The translations under genes and the position numbers were made by a program. This document shows positions 45,163 to 54,215 of a stretch of 64,000 bases of DNA, piece by piece; within the stretch, counting starts at the first letter, position 1, and every line of letters begins with the position of its first letter. The stretch comes from Rhizobium sp. 9140 (GTDB lineage: Bacteria; Pseudomonadota; Alphaproteobacteria; Rhizobiales; Rhizobiaceae): NCBI RefSeq assembly GCF_900067135.1, contig NZ_FJUR01000001.1, positions 2,855,501 to 2,919,500 of the forward strand. The letters run 5' to 3'. The notes under the pieces were generated by a model, which did not search any database, had not been told where the DNA came from, and worked only from the letters and a program-made list of their open reading frames with translations.

Positions 45163-46080
45163 ATGAGCCAACCGATCAGCCCCCCGATCAGCAGAGCGAC
45201 AGCGCCGATACCGAAATCTGGCCCGACCATCAACAAGGACCGGATCATCGACTGGCTGGGCATTGCGCCCTTCATGCTCTTTGCGTTTCTCTTCCTGCTG
45301 GCACCGACATTCTACCTCGTCATCGGTGCCTTCTTCACGCCGGACGGCCAGCTGACGCTCAAGAACATCTCCGACCTTTTCACCCCGTCGATCCTGTCGG
45401 CCTACTGGATCTCGATCCGCATCTCGCTGGCCTCCGCTCTCGGCGGCGCGTTCATCGGCTTCTTCCTTGCCTGGGCCGTCGTGCTGGGCGGACTACCTTC
45501 CTCGGTGCGCTCGACGCTCCTCACCTTCTCCGGCGTCGCCTCCAACTTCGCAGGCGTCCCCCTCGCCTTCGCCTTCCTCGCCACGCTCGGCCGCACGGGT
45601 CTGGCGACGGTGCTCCTGCGCGACTGGTTCGGCTTCAATCTCTACTCGACCGGTTTCAACCTGCTGAGCTTCACCGGCCTCACGCTCACCTACATGTACT
45701 TCCAGATACCGCTGATGGTGCTGATCCTGACGCCCGCGCTCGACGGCATGAAGAAGGAGTGGCGCGAGGCCTCCGAGATCCTCGGAGCCACGAACCGGCA
45801 ATACTGGACGATGGTCGCCCTGCCGATCCTGTGGCCGAGCCTGCTCGGCACCACGCTGCTGCTGTTTGCCAACGCCTTCGGCGCCATCGCCACGGCCTAT
45901 GCTTTGACCGGCAGCTCGCTCAACATCGTGCCGATCCTGCTCTACGCGCAGATCCGCGGCGACGTGCTGCACAATCCGAACCTTGGCTATGCCATTGCGC
46001 TCGGCATGATCGTCATCACGGGCCTTTCCAACGTCCTCTACCTCATGCTGCGCATGCGCGCCGAGAGGTGGCAGAAATGA
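45163..46080 (+). CDS. ABC transporter permease (first subunit)
   Basis: This 305-residue inner-membrane protein has about six hydrophobic segments (first WLGIAPFMLFAFLFLLAPTF) and the coupling-helix EAA motif in EWREASEILGATNRQYWTMVALPIL, the site that docks onto the ATPase. It is a PotB/PhnU-like permease. Its stop overlaps the next permease start (ATGA). Confidence 0.93.
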   Translation: MSQPISPPISRATAPIPKSGPTINKDRIIDWLGIAPFMLFAFLFLLAPTFYLVIGAFFTPDGQLTLKNISDLFTPSILSAYWISIRISLASALGGAFIGFFLAWAVVLGGLPSSVRSTLLTFSGVASNFAGVPLAFAFLATLGRTGLATVLLRDWFGFNLYSTGFNLLSFTGLTLTYMYFQIPLMVLILTPALDGMKKEWREASEILGATNRQYWTMVALPILWPSLLGTTLLLFANAFGAIATAYALTGSSLNIVPILLYAQIRGDVLHNPNLGYAIALGMIVITGLSNVLYLMLRMRAERWQK

Positions 46081-46865
46081 AGACGAACCGCATCGGCGCC
46101 TGGATCGCTATGGCCATCGGGGCGAGCTACTTCGTCATTCCCCTGATCGGCACCTTCGAATTCTCGCTGCGCATGCGCCGCGGCGAATATTCCTTCGACG
46201 CCTATCGCTCCGTGTTCTCGGACATGCAGTTCCGCGAGACCTTCGGCTATTCCATGATGATGGCACTGCTGACCATCGTCTTCGGCATGCTGCTGGTGGT
46301 CCCCACGGCCTACTGGGTGCGCCTGCGCCTGCCGCAGATGCGACCCGTGGTCGAGTTCATCACGCTGCTACCGCTGGTCATTCCCGCCATCGTCATCGTG
46401 TTCGGCTACCTGCGCTTGTACAATTCGTCGTCCGTGCTGCCGCTCACCGGCTCGACGACGGGCACGAACATATTGCTGATGTTCTCCTACATCACCCTGT
46501 CGCTGCCCTACATGTACAAGGCGGTCGACACTGCCATGCGGGCCATCGACGTCCGCACGCTGACGGAAGCGGCCCAGAGCCTCGGTGCCAGCTGGTCGAC
46601 CATCCTCTTCCGCTGCATCTTCCCCAACGTCATGAGCGGTGTGCTCTCCGGTGCCTTCATCACGCTCGCCATCGTCATGGGCGAATTCACCATGGCGGCC
46701 CTTCTGAACCGTCCGGCCTTCGGCCCCTATTTGCAACTCGTCGGCGCCAACAAAGCCTACGAGCCTTCGGCGCTCGCCGTCATCGCCTTCTCCATCACAT
46801 GGCTCTCCATGGGCCTCCTCAATCTCGTCTCGCGCTTTGGCAAGTCCGCCCCGGCCAAGGCATAA
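46077..46865 (+). CDS. ABC transporter permease (second subunit)
   Basis: This 262-residue inner-membrane protein has about six hydrophobic segments and the EAA motif LTEAAQSLGASWSTILFRCIFP. It is a PotC-like partner of the preceding permease, with which it overlaps by 4 nt. It ends 14 nt before the ATPase gene. Confidence 0.93.
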   Translation: MKTNRIGAWIAMAIGASYFVIPLIGTFEFSLRMRRGEYSFDAYRSVFSDMQFRETFGYSMMMALLTIVFGMLLVVPTAYWVRLRLPQMRPVVEFITLLPLVIPAIVIVFGYLRLYNSSSVLPLTGSTTGTNILLMFSYITLSLPYMYKAVDTAMRAIDVRTLTEAAQSLGASWSTILFRCIFPNVMSGVLSGAFITLAIVMGEFTMAALLNRPAFGPYLQLVGANKAYEPSALAVIAFSITWLSMGLLNLVSRFGKSAPAKA

Positions 46866-46879
46866 AGGTCACAGGCTCC

Positions 46880-47941
46880 ATGTCCTTTCTTACCCTGACC
46901 CACATCCGGAAATCCTTTGGCCAGACACAGGTCGTGCACGACTTCGACATGGCGATCGAGAAAGGTGAATTCGTCTCGTTCCTCGGTCCGTCCGGTTGCG
47001 GCAAGACGACCGTTCTGCGGATGATCGCCGGCTTCGAGACGCCCTCCTCCGGCACCATCATGATCAACGGCCGGAACCAGAACGAACTGAAGCCCAACCA
47101 GCGCAATATCGGCATGGTGTTCCAGGCCTATGCCCTGTTTCCCAACATGACGGTCCGCGACAATGTCGCCTTCGGCCTGAAGGTCGCGGGCGCTCCGAAG
47201 TCCGACATCGACAGCCGTGTGAAGGAAATGCTGGCGCTGATCCACCTCGATCACCTCGCGGATCGCTACCCTTACCAGATGTCGGGCGGGCAGCAGCAGC
47301 GCGTGGCGCTGGCCCGCGCACTCGCCCCCAAGCCGCAGGTTCTCCTCCTCGACGAACCGCTCTCAGCGCTCGACGCCAAGATCCGCGTGTCGCTGCGCGA
47401 GGAGATCCGCATGATCCAGCAGCAGCTTGGCATCACCACCGTCTTCGTCACGCACGACCAGGAAGAGGCACTGTCGATCTCGGACCGCATCGTGATCATG
47501 AACGGCGGGCGCGCCGACCAGATCGGCACCCCGTTCGAGATCTACAACCGTCCCGCGACCCGCTTCGTCGCCTCCTTCGTCGGAACGCTGAACCTGATCG
47601 ATGCCAAGATTACCGATCCCGTAACCAATCGCATCGCCATCGGCGATCAGGCGATCACGCTGCGCGAACCGCTCGGCACCGCGAAGGCCGGCGACACGAT
47701 CTCGCTGGCGCTCCGGCCGGAAGCCGGCTCGATTGCACCCGATGCCAAGGGCGATACGGCCCTGACCGGCACTGTCATCGCCACCAATTTCCTCGGCTCG
47801 GTCATCCGCACCCGCATGAAGATCGCCGACAGCGTGATCTCCTTCGACATGTTCAACAATCCCGGCCTGAAGCCGCCGGCGATCGGCGAAGCGGTGACCC
47901 TGCGCTTCACGGCGGGCGATCTTCTCATCGTCAGAGAATAG
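46880..47941 (+). CDS. ABC transporter ATP-binding protein
   Basis: This 353-residue ATPase has Walker A GPSGCGKTT at about residues 36-44, Q-loop VFQAYALFPNMTV, signature MSGGQQQRVALARAL, Walker B VLLLDEPLSALD, switch His in FVTHDQEEAL, and a C-terminal TOBE region (about 275-350). It is of the PotA/FbpC type. It completes the importer 43967-47941; the substrate is unknown. Confidence 0.95.
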   Translation: MSFLTLTHIRKSFGQTQVVHDFDMAIEKGEFVSFLGPSGCGKTTVLRMIAGFETPSSGTIMINGRNQNELKPNQRNIGMVFQAYALFPNMTVRDNVAFGLKVAGAPKSDIDSRVKEMLALIHLDHLADRYPYQMSGGQQQRVALARALAPKPQVLLLDEPLSALDAKIRVSLREEIRMIQQQLGITTVFVTHDQEEALSISDRIVIMNGGRADQIGTPFEIYNRPATRFVASFVGTLNLIDAKITDPVTNRIAIGDQAITLREPLGTAKAGDTISLALRPEAGSIAPDAKGDTALTGTVIATNFLGSVIRTRMKIADSVISFDMFNNPGLKPPAIGEAVTLRFTAGDLLIVRE

Positions 47942-47979
47942 TTTTCTTCAAAAACCCGGCCGCATGAAACAAAGCGGAT

Positions 47980-48007
47980 TTGACGGCTTGTTGCAGGTGC
48001 TTATAGT
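47980..48007 (+). promoter_or_regulatory. Sigma-70-type promoter of ribH2
   Basis: TTGACG (47980-47985), a 16-bp spacer and TATAGT (48002-48007) fit the alphaproteobacterial housekeeping promoter, placing the transcript start just at the beginning of the FMN riboswitch. Confidence 0.65.
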
Positions 48008-48015
48008 CAACACCG

Positions 48016-48178
48016 TACGTTCTCAGGGCGGGGCGAAATTCCCCACCGGCGGTAACAGGCGGTAATGCCTGGAGCCCGCGAGCGCTTCAGGTCTCCGGCA
48101 CCGTGCCGGGCGGCAGGAAGGTCAGCAGATCCGGTGTGACTCCGGAGCCGACGGTATAGTCCGGATGAAAGAGAGCAA
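48016..48178 (+). ncRNA. FMN riboswitch (RFN element)
   Basis: The conserved RFN blocks are present in order: ACGTTCTCAGGGCGGGG, CCCCACCGGCGGTAA, the variable arms, GACTCCGGAGCCGACGGT, AGTCCGGATGAAAGAGA. FMN binding lowers expression of the gene behind it, ribH2. CAAGGG (48219-48224) and CCCTTG (48251-48256) downstream can form an expression-platform helix near the ribosome-binding site, suggesting translational control. Confidence 0.95.
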
Positions 48179-48257
48179 ACGGCAGGTCACGGCCCGACAA
48201 GGCCGCGTCGTGTCCGCGTGTTCGCCCAAGGGATCCCGTCGAACGGCTAACCCTTGA

Positions 48258-48755
<498 letters not shown>

Positions 48756-48763
48756 CAAGACGG

Positions 48764-48796
48764 AAGCCCGCGGCTTTCGAGGCGGGTGGGCTTTTG
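48764..48796 (+). terminator. Terminator after ribH2
   Basis: AAGCCC (48764-48769) pairs with GGGCTT (48789-48794), extended by inner G/C pairs, and is followed by a T-run. It lies 8 nt after the ribH2 stop. Confidence 0.75.
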
Positions 48797-48810
48797 CCTT
48801 GGATCGAATG

Positions 48811-48852
48811 CGATGGCGTCCGACGTCTTGAGAAACGTCGGACGCCATCGCC
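48811..48852. terminator. Perfect 17-bp hairpin downstream of ribH2
   Basis: GCGATGGCGTCCGACGT (48811-48827) pairs without mismatch with 48836-48852 around an 8-nt loop, followed by CGTTTTCGG. It is a second, stronger terminator or a palindromic repeat unit inserted behind ribH2. Confidence 0.75.
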
Positions 48853-49142
48853 GTTTTCGGAGCCTGAATGGCACATTACGCCGGACCAGCCCGTGACTCA
48901 GGGTCTCAACGACAGTGCTCAAGCAACGCGAATGATTCGACATTCCCGGCCCGTTGAAGCGTCAGGCGAGCGCCTTGAATCAGAGCTTCACCGTCACCTT
49001 CTCCGGAGCGGATGAGCCCTGCCAGACTACACGAAAACGCGATTTGACGCCGGTGGCGGATCGGCTCACAATCCCCGCACATCCGCAACGTCGCGGCGCG
49101 TCGTCAGGCTCTTTCGCCATCCGCGCCCTCAGGGATTACCGT

Positions 49143-49874
49143 ATGTCGAAAACCTCCCGTTCCAATCTCCGCCGCAACCTGACAGGCGGCGTTCTCGGCG
49201 CCTTCGCGCTGACGGCCCTCATCATCGCCGTTACGGCCGTCCGCGCCGGTGCCGCGGAAGAGGCCGTGGTCATTCCACCGCCGAGCATCGATGAGACGAC
49301 GTCTGCCAAGACCGAAAAAGCCGTCTTTGCCGGCGGCTGTTTCTGGGGCGTGCAGGGCGTGTTCCAGCATGTGAAGGGCGTGACCAACGCCGTCTCCGGC
49401 TATTCCGGCGGCGCGAAGGAAACGGCGTCCTACGAGACCGTCAGCGGCGGCAAGACCGGGCATGCAGAGGCTGTCGAGGTGACCTATGATCCCTCGCAGA
49501 TCAGCTACGGCCAGCTCTTGCAAATCTTCTTCTCGGTCGCGCACAATCCGACGCAGCTGAACTTTCAAGGCCCCGATCACGGCACGCAGTATCGCTCGGC
49601 CATCTTCACGCTCAGCCCCGAGCAGAAGAAGGTGGCGGACGCTTACGTCGCGCAGCTCGACAAGGCGAAGGTTTTTCCGGACAAGGTCGTGACCGAGGTT
49701 GCCAACCTCAAGGGCTTCTTTACGGCAGAGGCCTATCATCAGGACTTTCTGACGCTCAATCCGGATTACCCCTACATCGTTTACAACGACCTGCCGAAGA
49801 TCGAGAACCTCAAAACCGTGTTCCCGGAGACCTATCGCGACAAGCCGGCACTGGTCTCGCAGGCCAAGGGCTGA
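49143..49874 (+). CDS. msrA: Periplasmic peptide-methionine (S)-S-oxide reductase MsrA
   Basis: MsrA repairs methionine-S-sulfoxide in oxidised proteins. The 243-residue sequence has an N-terminal hydrophobic export signal (about residues 16-38), unlike cytoplasmic MsrA, then the catalytic AGGCFWGVQGVF with Cys66, GYSGG, TGHAEAVEVTYDP and DHGTQYRSAIF. Export implies repair of envelope proteins. The usual C-terminal resolving cysteines seen in E. coli MsrA are absent (none after Cys66), so recycling may use another thiol. It ends ahead of a perfect 18-bp palindrome. Confidence 0.93.
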   Translation: MSKTSRSNLRRNLTGGVLGAFALTALIIAVTAVRAGAAEEAVVIPPPSIDETTSAKTEKAVFAGGCFWGVQGVFQHVKGVTNAVSGYSGGAKETASYETVSGGKTGHAEAVEVTYDPSQISYGQLLQIFFSVAHNPTQLNFQGPDHGTQYRSAIFTLSPEQKKVADAYVAQLDKAKVFPDKVVTEVANLKGFFTAEAYHQDFLTLNPDYPYIVYNDLPKIENLKTVFPETYRDKPALVSQAKG

Positions 49875-49946
49875 ACGGCGCGTAAGAGCCGCCTTCGATG
49901 CCCGCGCCAAGTCGGCTCCTCGTAAGCCAAGCGTTGCGAAATTCCC

Positions 49947-49989
49947 ACAGCCCTAAAACATGATCGGATTAATCATGTTTTAGGGCTGT
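49947..49989. terminator. Perfect 18-bp inverted repeat between msrA and the siderophore receptor
   Basis: Arms 49947-49964 and 49972-49989 (ACAGCCCTAAAACATGAT and its complement) pair perfectly around a 7-nt loop. It lies 73 nt after msrA and 53 nt before the receptor start. It can terminate msrA, and AAACATGAT...ATCATGTTT palindromes are familiar in rhizobial intergenic DNA, so it may be a dispersed repeat. Confidence 0.75.
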
Positions 49990-50005
49990 CTTTGCGGCAG
50001 AATCT

Positions 50006-50020
50006 TGATAGTGAAAATCA
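50006..50020. promoter_or_regulatory. RirA-type iron-responsive box (TGA-N9-TCA)
   Basis: TGA (50006-50008), nine bases, TCA (50018-50020) matches the iron-responsive operator known for the rhizobial repressor RirA, 21-35 bp before the receptor ATG. Repression of the siderophore operon under iron sufficiency is inferred; the short consensus also occurs by chance. Confidence 0.55.
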
Positions 50021-50041
50021 TCTTTTCACCGAGAGGTTCGC

Positions 50042-52219
50042 ATGTCACGCCGTTTTCCGCTTCGCTCAGCCCTTGTCACCAGCACATCCATGCTGGCCAT
50101 CGCCCTGTTCGATATCGGCACGACAGCTTTTGCACAGGATGGGGCAACCGGCAATGCAACGGTGCTTGAGGAAATCGTCGTCACCGGCGGCAGCGGCGGC
50201 GTCATCACCGGCGAAGGCTATGTCGGCACGGCGAGCGCCACGGGCGCTAAGACGGACACGCCCTTCCTCCAGACGCCCCAATCCATCTCCTCGGTCACGG
50301 ACGCGCAACTTGAAGACCGCAATCCGCAGTCGCTTCAGGAGACCCTCGCCTACACGCCCGGTACGCGCATCGGCGCCTTCGGCTTCGATCCGCGCTTCGA
50401 CAGCTTTTCCGTCCGCGGCTTCGATGTCACCTATACCGGCATTTTCCGCGACAACCTGCGCCAGCCGGGCGCGGGCTCCTCGCTCTTCAAGACCGAACCC
50501 TACGGGCTCGAAGGCGTTTCGATCCTGCGCGGCCCCTCCTCCGCACTCTACGGCGCATCCGGCGCCGGCGGGCTCTACAACCTCATCACCAAGCGACCGA
50601 CGATCGAGCCTTTGCGCGAGATCGAGGTGCAATACGGCACGAACCAGCGTTATCAGAGCCAGTTCGACCTCTCCGGTCCGATCAACGAAACAGACCCGGT
50701 CTACTACCGCATGACCGGTCTGCTGCGCGATGCCGATACCGAACAGGTTTCCGTTTCCGACGACCGTGCCTATATCGCCCCCGCAATCACATGGAAGCCC
50801 GACGAGGACACCAAGCTCACCATTCTCGGCGAATATTCCCGCACGAAATCGGGCGGCACGGCCGCCTATTACAACGATCCGCTGACCGGCAAGGTCACCG
50901 ACATCTTCGGCGGCAATCCCGACTTCAACGATTCCGTCCAGAAGCAGGCGCGGGTCGGCTACGAGTTCGAGCACCGCCTGAACGACGTCTTCGTCTTCCG
51001 CCAGAACGCCCGCCTCTCGACCCTCAACATCGATGCCGATTACGCCTTCGCCTATGCGCCCAACGCGCTCGACCCGACTTTGCTCGACAGCAGCGCCGGC
51101 ACCTTCGACGAGCGCCTGACGGCGGGCGTCATCGACAACCAGATCGAGGCGAAGTTCGCGACCGGCGCGTTCGATCATACGCTCCTCATCGGGCTCGACT
51201 TCCAGAAGCTGCGCTATCGCTCGCTTGACGGCACCGGCACCACCCCGCCGCTCGACACCGCCAACCCGAATGCCGGGCGTGATGTGGACCCGATCCCCTT
51301 CTCCACCCGCACCGTTCAGGACCAGTGGCAGATCGGCACCTATGTGCAGGACCAGATCCGCTACGATGCCTGGACGCTGACGCTCGGCGGCCGCTACGAC
51401 TGGGTCGATACGGACACCGACGACACAGTGCTGGCGAGCGGCGACACGACCACGACGTCGCAGCGCGATAAGGCATTCTCCGGCCGCATCGGCCTGACCT
51501 ACGAGACGGATTTCGGCCTAGCGCCCTATGCCAGCTACTCCACAGCTTTCTCGCCCAATGCCGGCATCAATCAGGAAACACGGCGGCCCTTCGACCCGAC
51601 GGAGAGCCGGCAGCAGGAAATCGGCGTGAAATATCTGCTGCCGGACAGCAACACGCTGCTGACAGCCGCCCTCTTCAACATCGATCAAGACAACGGCCTC
51701 TATTACGAAGTCGTCAACCTGCCGACGGGTCCTGAAAACATCCAGGTCCAGCGCGGCAAGCTGCGGTCGCGCGGACTGGAACTGGAGGCGACGACCAGCC
51801 TCGACAACGGCATCTCGCTGACGGCATCCTACACCTACACGCACATGAAGATCATCGAGGGGCCGGCAGACAGCCAGGGCAATTTCGTCTCCTCAGTGCC
51901 GTTGCACATGGCCTCGCTGTGGGCAAATTACGACATGCCGGAAGATACGTTCGCATATGGGCTGGGCGTCGGGGCTGGCGCACGCTTCATCGGCTCGAGC
52001 TTCGGCAACGACATCAACACGGTGAAAAATTCGTCGCGGGTTCTGTTCGATGCGGCCGTCCACTACGATTTCGCCGCCATCGACAAGAAGTACGAGGGGC
52101 TGAAACTTCAGGTCAACGCCACCAATCTCTTCGACCGGCGTGACGCCGTCTGCTCAGGCGGTTTCTGCTATCGCGATCAGGGCCGCACTGTCATCGGCTC
52201 GCTCAAATACAGCTGGTAG
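50042..52219 (+). CDS. TonB-dependent siderophore receptor (FhuA-like)
   Basis: This 725-residue outer-membrane receptor has a signal peptide (cleavage near TAFA-QD), a TonB-box-like stretch VLEEIVVTG at about residues 41-49, a plug domain (about 70-180: FLQTPQSISSVTDAQLEDRN, GIFRDNLRQPGAG, GPSSALYGASGAGGLYNLITKRP) and a beta-barrel ending in aromatic SLKYSW. The closest layout is ferrichrome/hydroxamate receptors (TIGR01783 type). It is followed after 6 nt by a FhuF-like reductase, consistent with hydroxamate siderophore use, and preceded by an iron box. Confidence 0.94.
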   Translation: MSRRFPLRSALVTSTSMLAIALFDIGTTAFAQDGATGNATVLEEIVVTGGSGGVITGEGYVGTASATGAKTDTPFLQTPQSISSVTDAQLEDRNPQSLQETLAYTPGTRIGAFGFDPRFDSFSVRGFDVTYTGIFRDNLRQPGAGSSLFKTEPYGLEGVSILRGPSSALYGASGAGGLYNLITKRPTIEPLREIEVQYGTNQRYQSQFDLSGPINETDPVYYRMTGLLRDADTEQVSVSDDRAYIAPAITWKPDEDTKLTILGEYSRTKSGGTAAYYNDPLTGKVTDIFGGNPDFNDSVQKQARVGYEFEHRLNDVFVFRQNARLSTLNIDADYAFAYAPNALDPTLLDSSAGTFDERLTAGVIDNQIEAKFATGAFDHTLLIGLDFQKLRYRSLDGTGTTPPLDTANPNAGRDVDPIPFSTRTVQDQWQIGTYVQDQIRYDAWTLTLGGRYDWVDTDTDDTVLASGDTTTTSQRDKAFSGRIGLTYETDFGLAPYASYSTAFSPNAGINQETRRPFDPTESRQQEIGVKYLLPDSNTLLTAALFNIDQDNGLYYEVVNLPTGPENIQVQRGKLRSRGLELEATTSLDNGISLTASYTYTHMKIIEGPADSQGNFVSSVPLHMASLWANYDMPEDTFAYGLGVGAGARFIGSSFGNDINTVKNSSRVLFDAAVHYDFAAIDKKYEGLKLQVNATNLFDRRDAVCSGGFCYRDQGRTVIGSLKYSW

Positions 52220-52225
52220 GCCCGG

Positions 52226-53005
52226 ATGAACCCAACCCCTCCCTCTCCGCCGAACGATGCCTTCCGGCCGCCGGAACTGAAATCCGTGTTCACCGGCGAG
52301 CATGCCTGGTGCGGCGAAAAGATGATGCTGTCACGCGATCTGGAAGGGGCGCTGCCCCTTGCCGGTTTTTTTTCGTCTCCCGCCTTTACCGAAGCGCTCG
52401 ATCGGTATGCGCAAACCCATGGAGGCAGCGACCAGCGGGCGGTGGCCTCCATGTGGTCGCTCTACTACTTCGCCGGTCTGACGATCCCCTTTATCGTCGC
52501 GCGACGGGCCGATTACGTCCTGCCGGTCGATCTCTCCAGCATGACCATCGCGCTCGCCGAAGACGGCCTGCCGCGGGCCTTTGGACTGGAAACCGAAGGC
52601 GACTGGAGCGAGGCCGATGCAGCGGACGGCGCGGATGGCTATGTCGTGCCTCTGGTTCACCGCCATCTCGCTGCCGTGATCGCGGCCATGAAAGCGGCCG
52701 CCGGTCTGGCACCGAAGCTCGCGTGGAACAATGCCGCCGTCTACATCGACTACGCGTTCAACGCCACGGCCCCGACAAGCGGCAGCGACGCCTGGGCTTC
52801 CCGCGCGCTGTTCGAGCAGCCGGTCCTTGCGGACGGTACGGCCAACCCCTTTCGCGGCTGTCTGCGGCATGAACCCGTGGGCGACGAGACCGTCTGTCGT
52901 CGCAAGGTCTGCTGCCTGCGCTACCTCCTTCCCGGTATTCCGAGCTGCGGCGCGCTCTGCGCGCTGCCCAGCCAGCGTGGCGAAGGCCCGCAAAGAGGAC
53001 ACTGA
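52226..53005 (+). CDS. fhuF: FhuF-like siderophore-iron reductase (2Fe-2S)
   Basis: This 259-residue cytoplasmic protein has the C-terminal cysteine motif CCLRYLLPGIPSCGALC, i.e. CC-x10-C-x3-C. E. coli FhuF has CC-x10-C-x2-C binding a 2Fe-2S cluster, so the last spacing is one residue longer here. The middle part (ASMWSLYYFAGLTIPFIVARR) matches the FhuF/IucA-related ferric reductase fold. FhuF reduces hydroxamate-bound Fe(III) to release iron in the cytoplasm. Gaps of 6 nt on both sides place it in one operon with the receptor and binding protein. Confidence 0.92.
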   Translation: MNPTPPSPPNDAFRPPELKSVFTGEHAWCGEKMMLSRDLEGALPLAGFFSSPAFTEALDRYAQTHGGSDQRAVASMWSLYYFAGLTIPFIVARRADYVLPVDLSSMTIALAEDGLPRAFGLETEGDWSEADAADGADGYVVPLVHRHLAAVIAAMKAAAGLAPKLAWNNAAVYIDYAFNATAPTSGSDAWASRALFEQPVLADGTANPFRGCLRHEPVGDETVCRRKVCCLRYLLPGIPSCGALCALPSQRGEGPQRGH

Positions 53006-53011
53006 GACCCG

Positions 53012-54136
53012 ATGCTTCCCTGCCGCCTGTTCGCCGTTCTCCTCTGTCTGATATCGCTGGTCGCCGCTCTCCCGCCCGGCACGGCAAATGCGTCCACCTA
53101 TCCGCTGACGGTGACCGACTCCATCGGGCGCACCGTGACGATCCCGGAGAAGCCGAAAGCGATCCTGCTGGGAAGCGGCTTCAATCTCGTCGCCCTATCG
53201 CTCATCCATCCCGATCCGGTCAGCCTGCTCGCGGGCTGGTCGGGCGACATGAAGGGCGACAACCCGGAAATCTACGCCGCCTTCGAGAAGCGTTTTCCCG
53301 CTATTGCCACGTTGCCCACCATTGGCGATGGCACCGGCGATGGTCTGTCGTTCGAGACCATCCTGTCGCTGAAGGCCGATCTCGCCATCATGGCCAACTG
53401 GCAGGCCGATACCGAGCTCGGCAAGCGCGCCATCGACTATCTGGAAAGCACGGGCGTCCCCGTCATCGTGGTGGATTTCAACAGCGATGCGCTGAAGAAC
53501 ACGCCCTCTGCCATGCGGCTGCTCGGCACCGTGCTCGACCGCGAGGCGCAGGCGGATGATTTCGCGACCTTCTACGAGACGCATCTTCACCGTATTCGCG
53601 ACCGCGTGGCGCAAGCGACCGCCCCCGGGCCGACGGTGCTGATGGATGCCTTCCCCAATCCGGACAAGTGCTGCTACGCCTATGGCACCGGCGGTCTCGG
53701 CGCCTTCATCGGGCTTACGGGCAGCCGGAATATCGCGGAAGGTAACCTGCCCGCCCAGGGCGGCATCGTCTCGACGGAATATCTGATCGCTGCCGACCCC
53801 GAGGTCTACATCGCCACGGGCTCCCCCGGCGGCACCTACAGCGCTTTCTCCATCGGCCCCGGCGTGCCGGATGAGGAAGCGAGACGGACGCTGGAGCAGG
53901 TCATCACCTCCCCTATCCTCGCCAACCTCAAGGCCGTGCGCGACAGACGCGTGCATGGCCTGTGGAATTTCTTCAACGCGGTGCCGCTCAACATTCTGGC
54001 AGCAGAAGCCTTCGCCCGCTGGCTGCGGCCCAATCTCTTCACCGATCTCGACCCGAAAACGACGCTTGCCGAGATCAACAAGCGCTTCGCCGCGGTGCCG
54101 TTCGACGGCGCCTACTGGATCAGCCTTACGGACTGA
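53012..54136 (+). CDS. Periplasmic siderophore/iron-complex binding protein (FecB/BtuF family)
   Basis: This 374-residue protein has a signal peptide (cleavage near ANAS) and a type III binding-protein fold: TVTDSIGRTVTIPEKPKAIL, FETILSLKADLAIM, STEYLIAADPEVYIATG, and a long connecting helix. It would deliver a ferric siderophore to an inner-membrane ABC permease. No permease or ATPase is present in the window, so those must be encoded elsewhere or the operon is incomplete. A CC pair (NPDKCCYAYG) is unusual for this family. A terminator follows. Confidence 0.9.
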   Translation: MLPCRLFAVLLCLISLVAALPPGTANASTYPLTVTDSIGRTVTIPEKPKAILLGSGFNLVALSLIHPDPVSLLAGWSGDMKGDNPEIYAAFEKRFPAIATLPTIGDGTGDGLSFETILSLKADLAIMANWQADTELGKRAIDYLESTGVPVIVVDFNSDALKNTPSAMRLLGTVLDREAQADDFATFYETHLHRIRDRVAQATAPGPTVLMDAFPNPDKCCYAYGTGGLGAFIGLTGSRNIAEGNLPAQGGIVSTEYLIAADPEVYIATGSPGGTYSAFSIGPGVPDEEARRTLEQVITSPILANLKAVRDRRVHGLWNFFNAVPLNILAAEAFARWLRPNLFTDLDPKTTLAEINKRFAAVPFDGAYWISLTD

Positions 54137-54157
54137 CGCAGCTCTTCCCGAACATGC

Positions 54158-54190
54158 AAACGCCAGCGCGGAGTGATCCGGCTGGCGTTT
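54158..54190. terminator. Terminator after the siderophore operon
   Basis: AAACGCCAGC (54158-54167) pairs perfectly with GCTGGCGTTT (54181-54190) and is followed by TC and T-rich bases; it lies between convergent genes and can work both ways. Confidence 0.85.
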
Positions 54191-54215
54191 TCATTCGTAG
54201 CACCTGGCCTGAAGC

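Larger units (their letters stand above)
48756..49142. other. ribH2 / msrA intergenic region
   Basis: A 387-nt stretch holding two hairpins (48764-48796 and 48811-48852). From 48853 to 49142 I see no gene; a + strand open frame from 48954 runs into msrA but has no ribosome-binding site and would bury the MsrA signal peptide. Confidence 0.55.

Noticed and set aside
48954..49142. N-terminal extension of MsrA by 63 codons
   Set aside because: Would bury the clear export signal and has no ribosome-binding site; the ATG at 49143 fits better.
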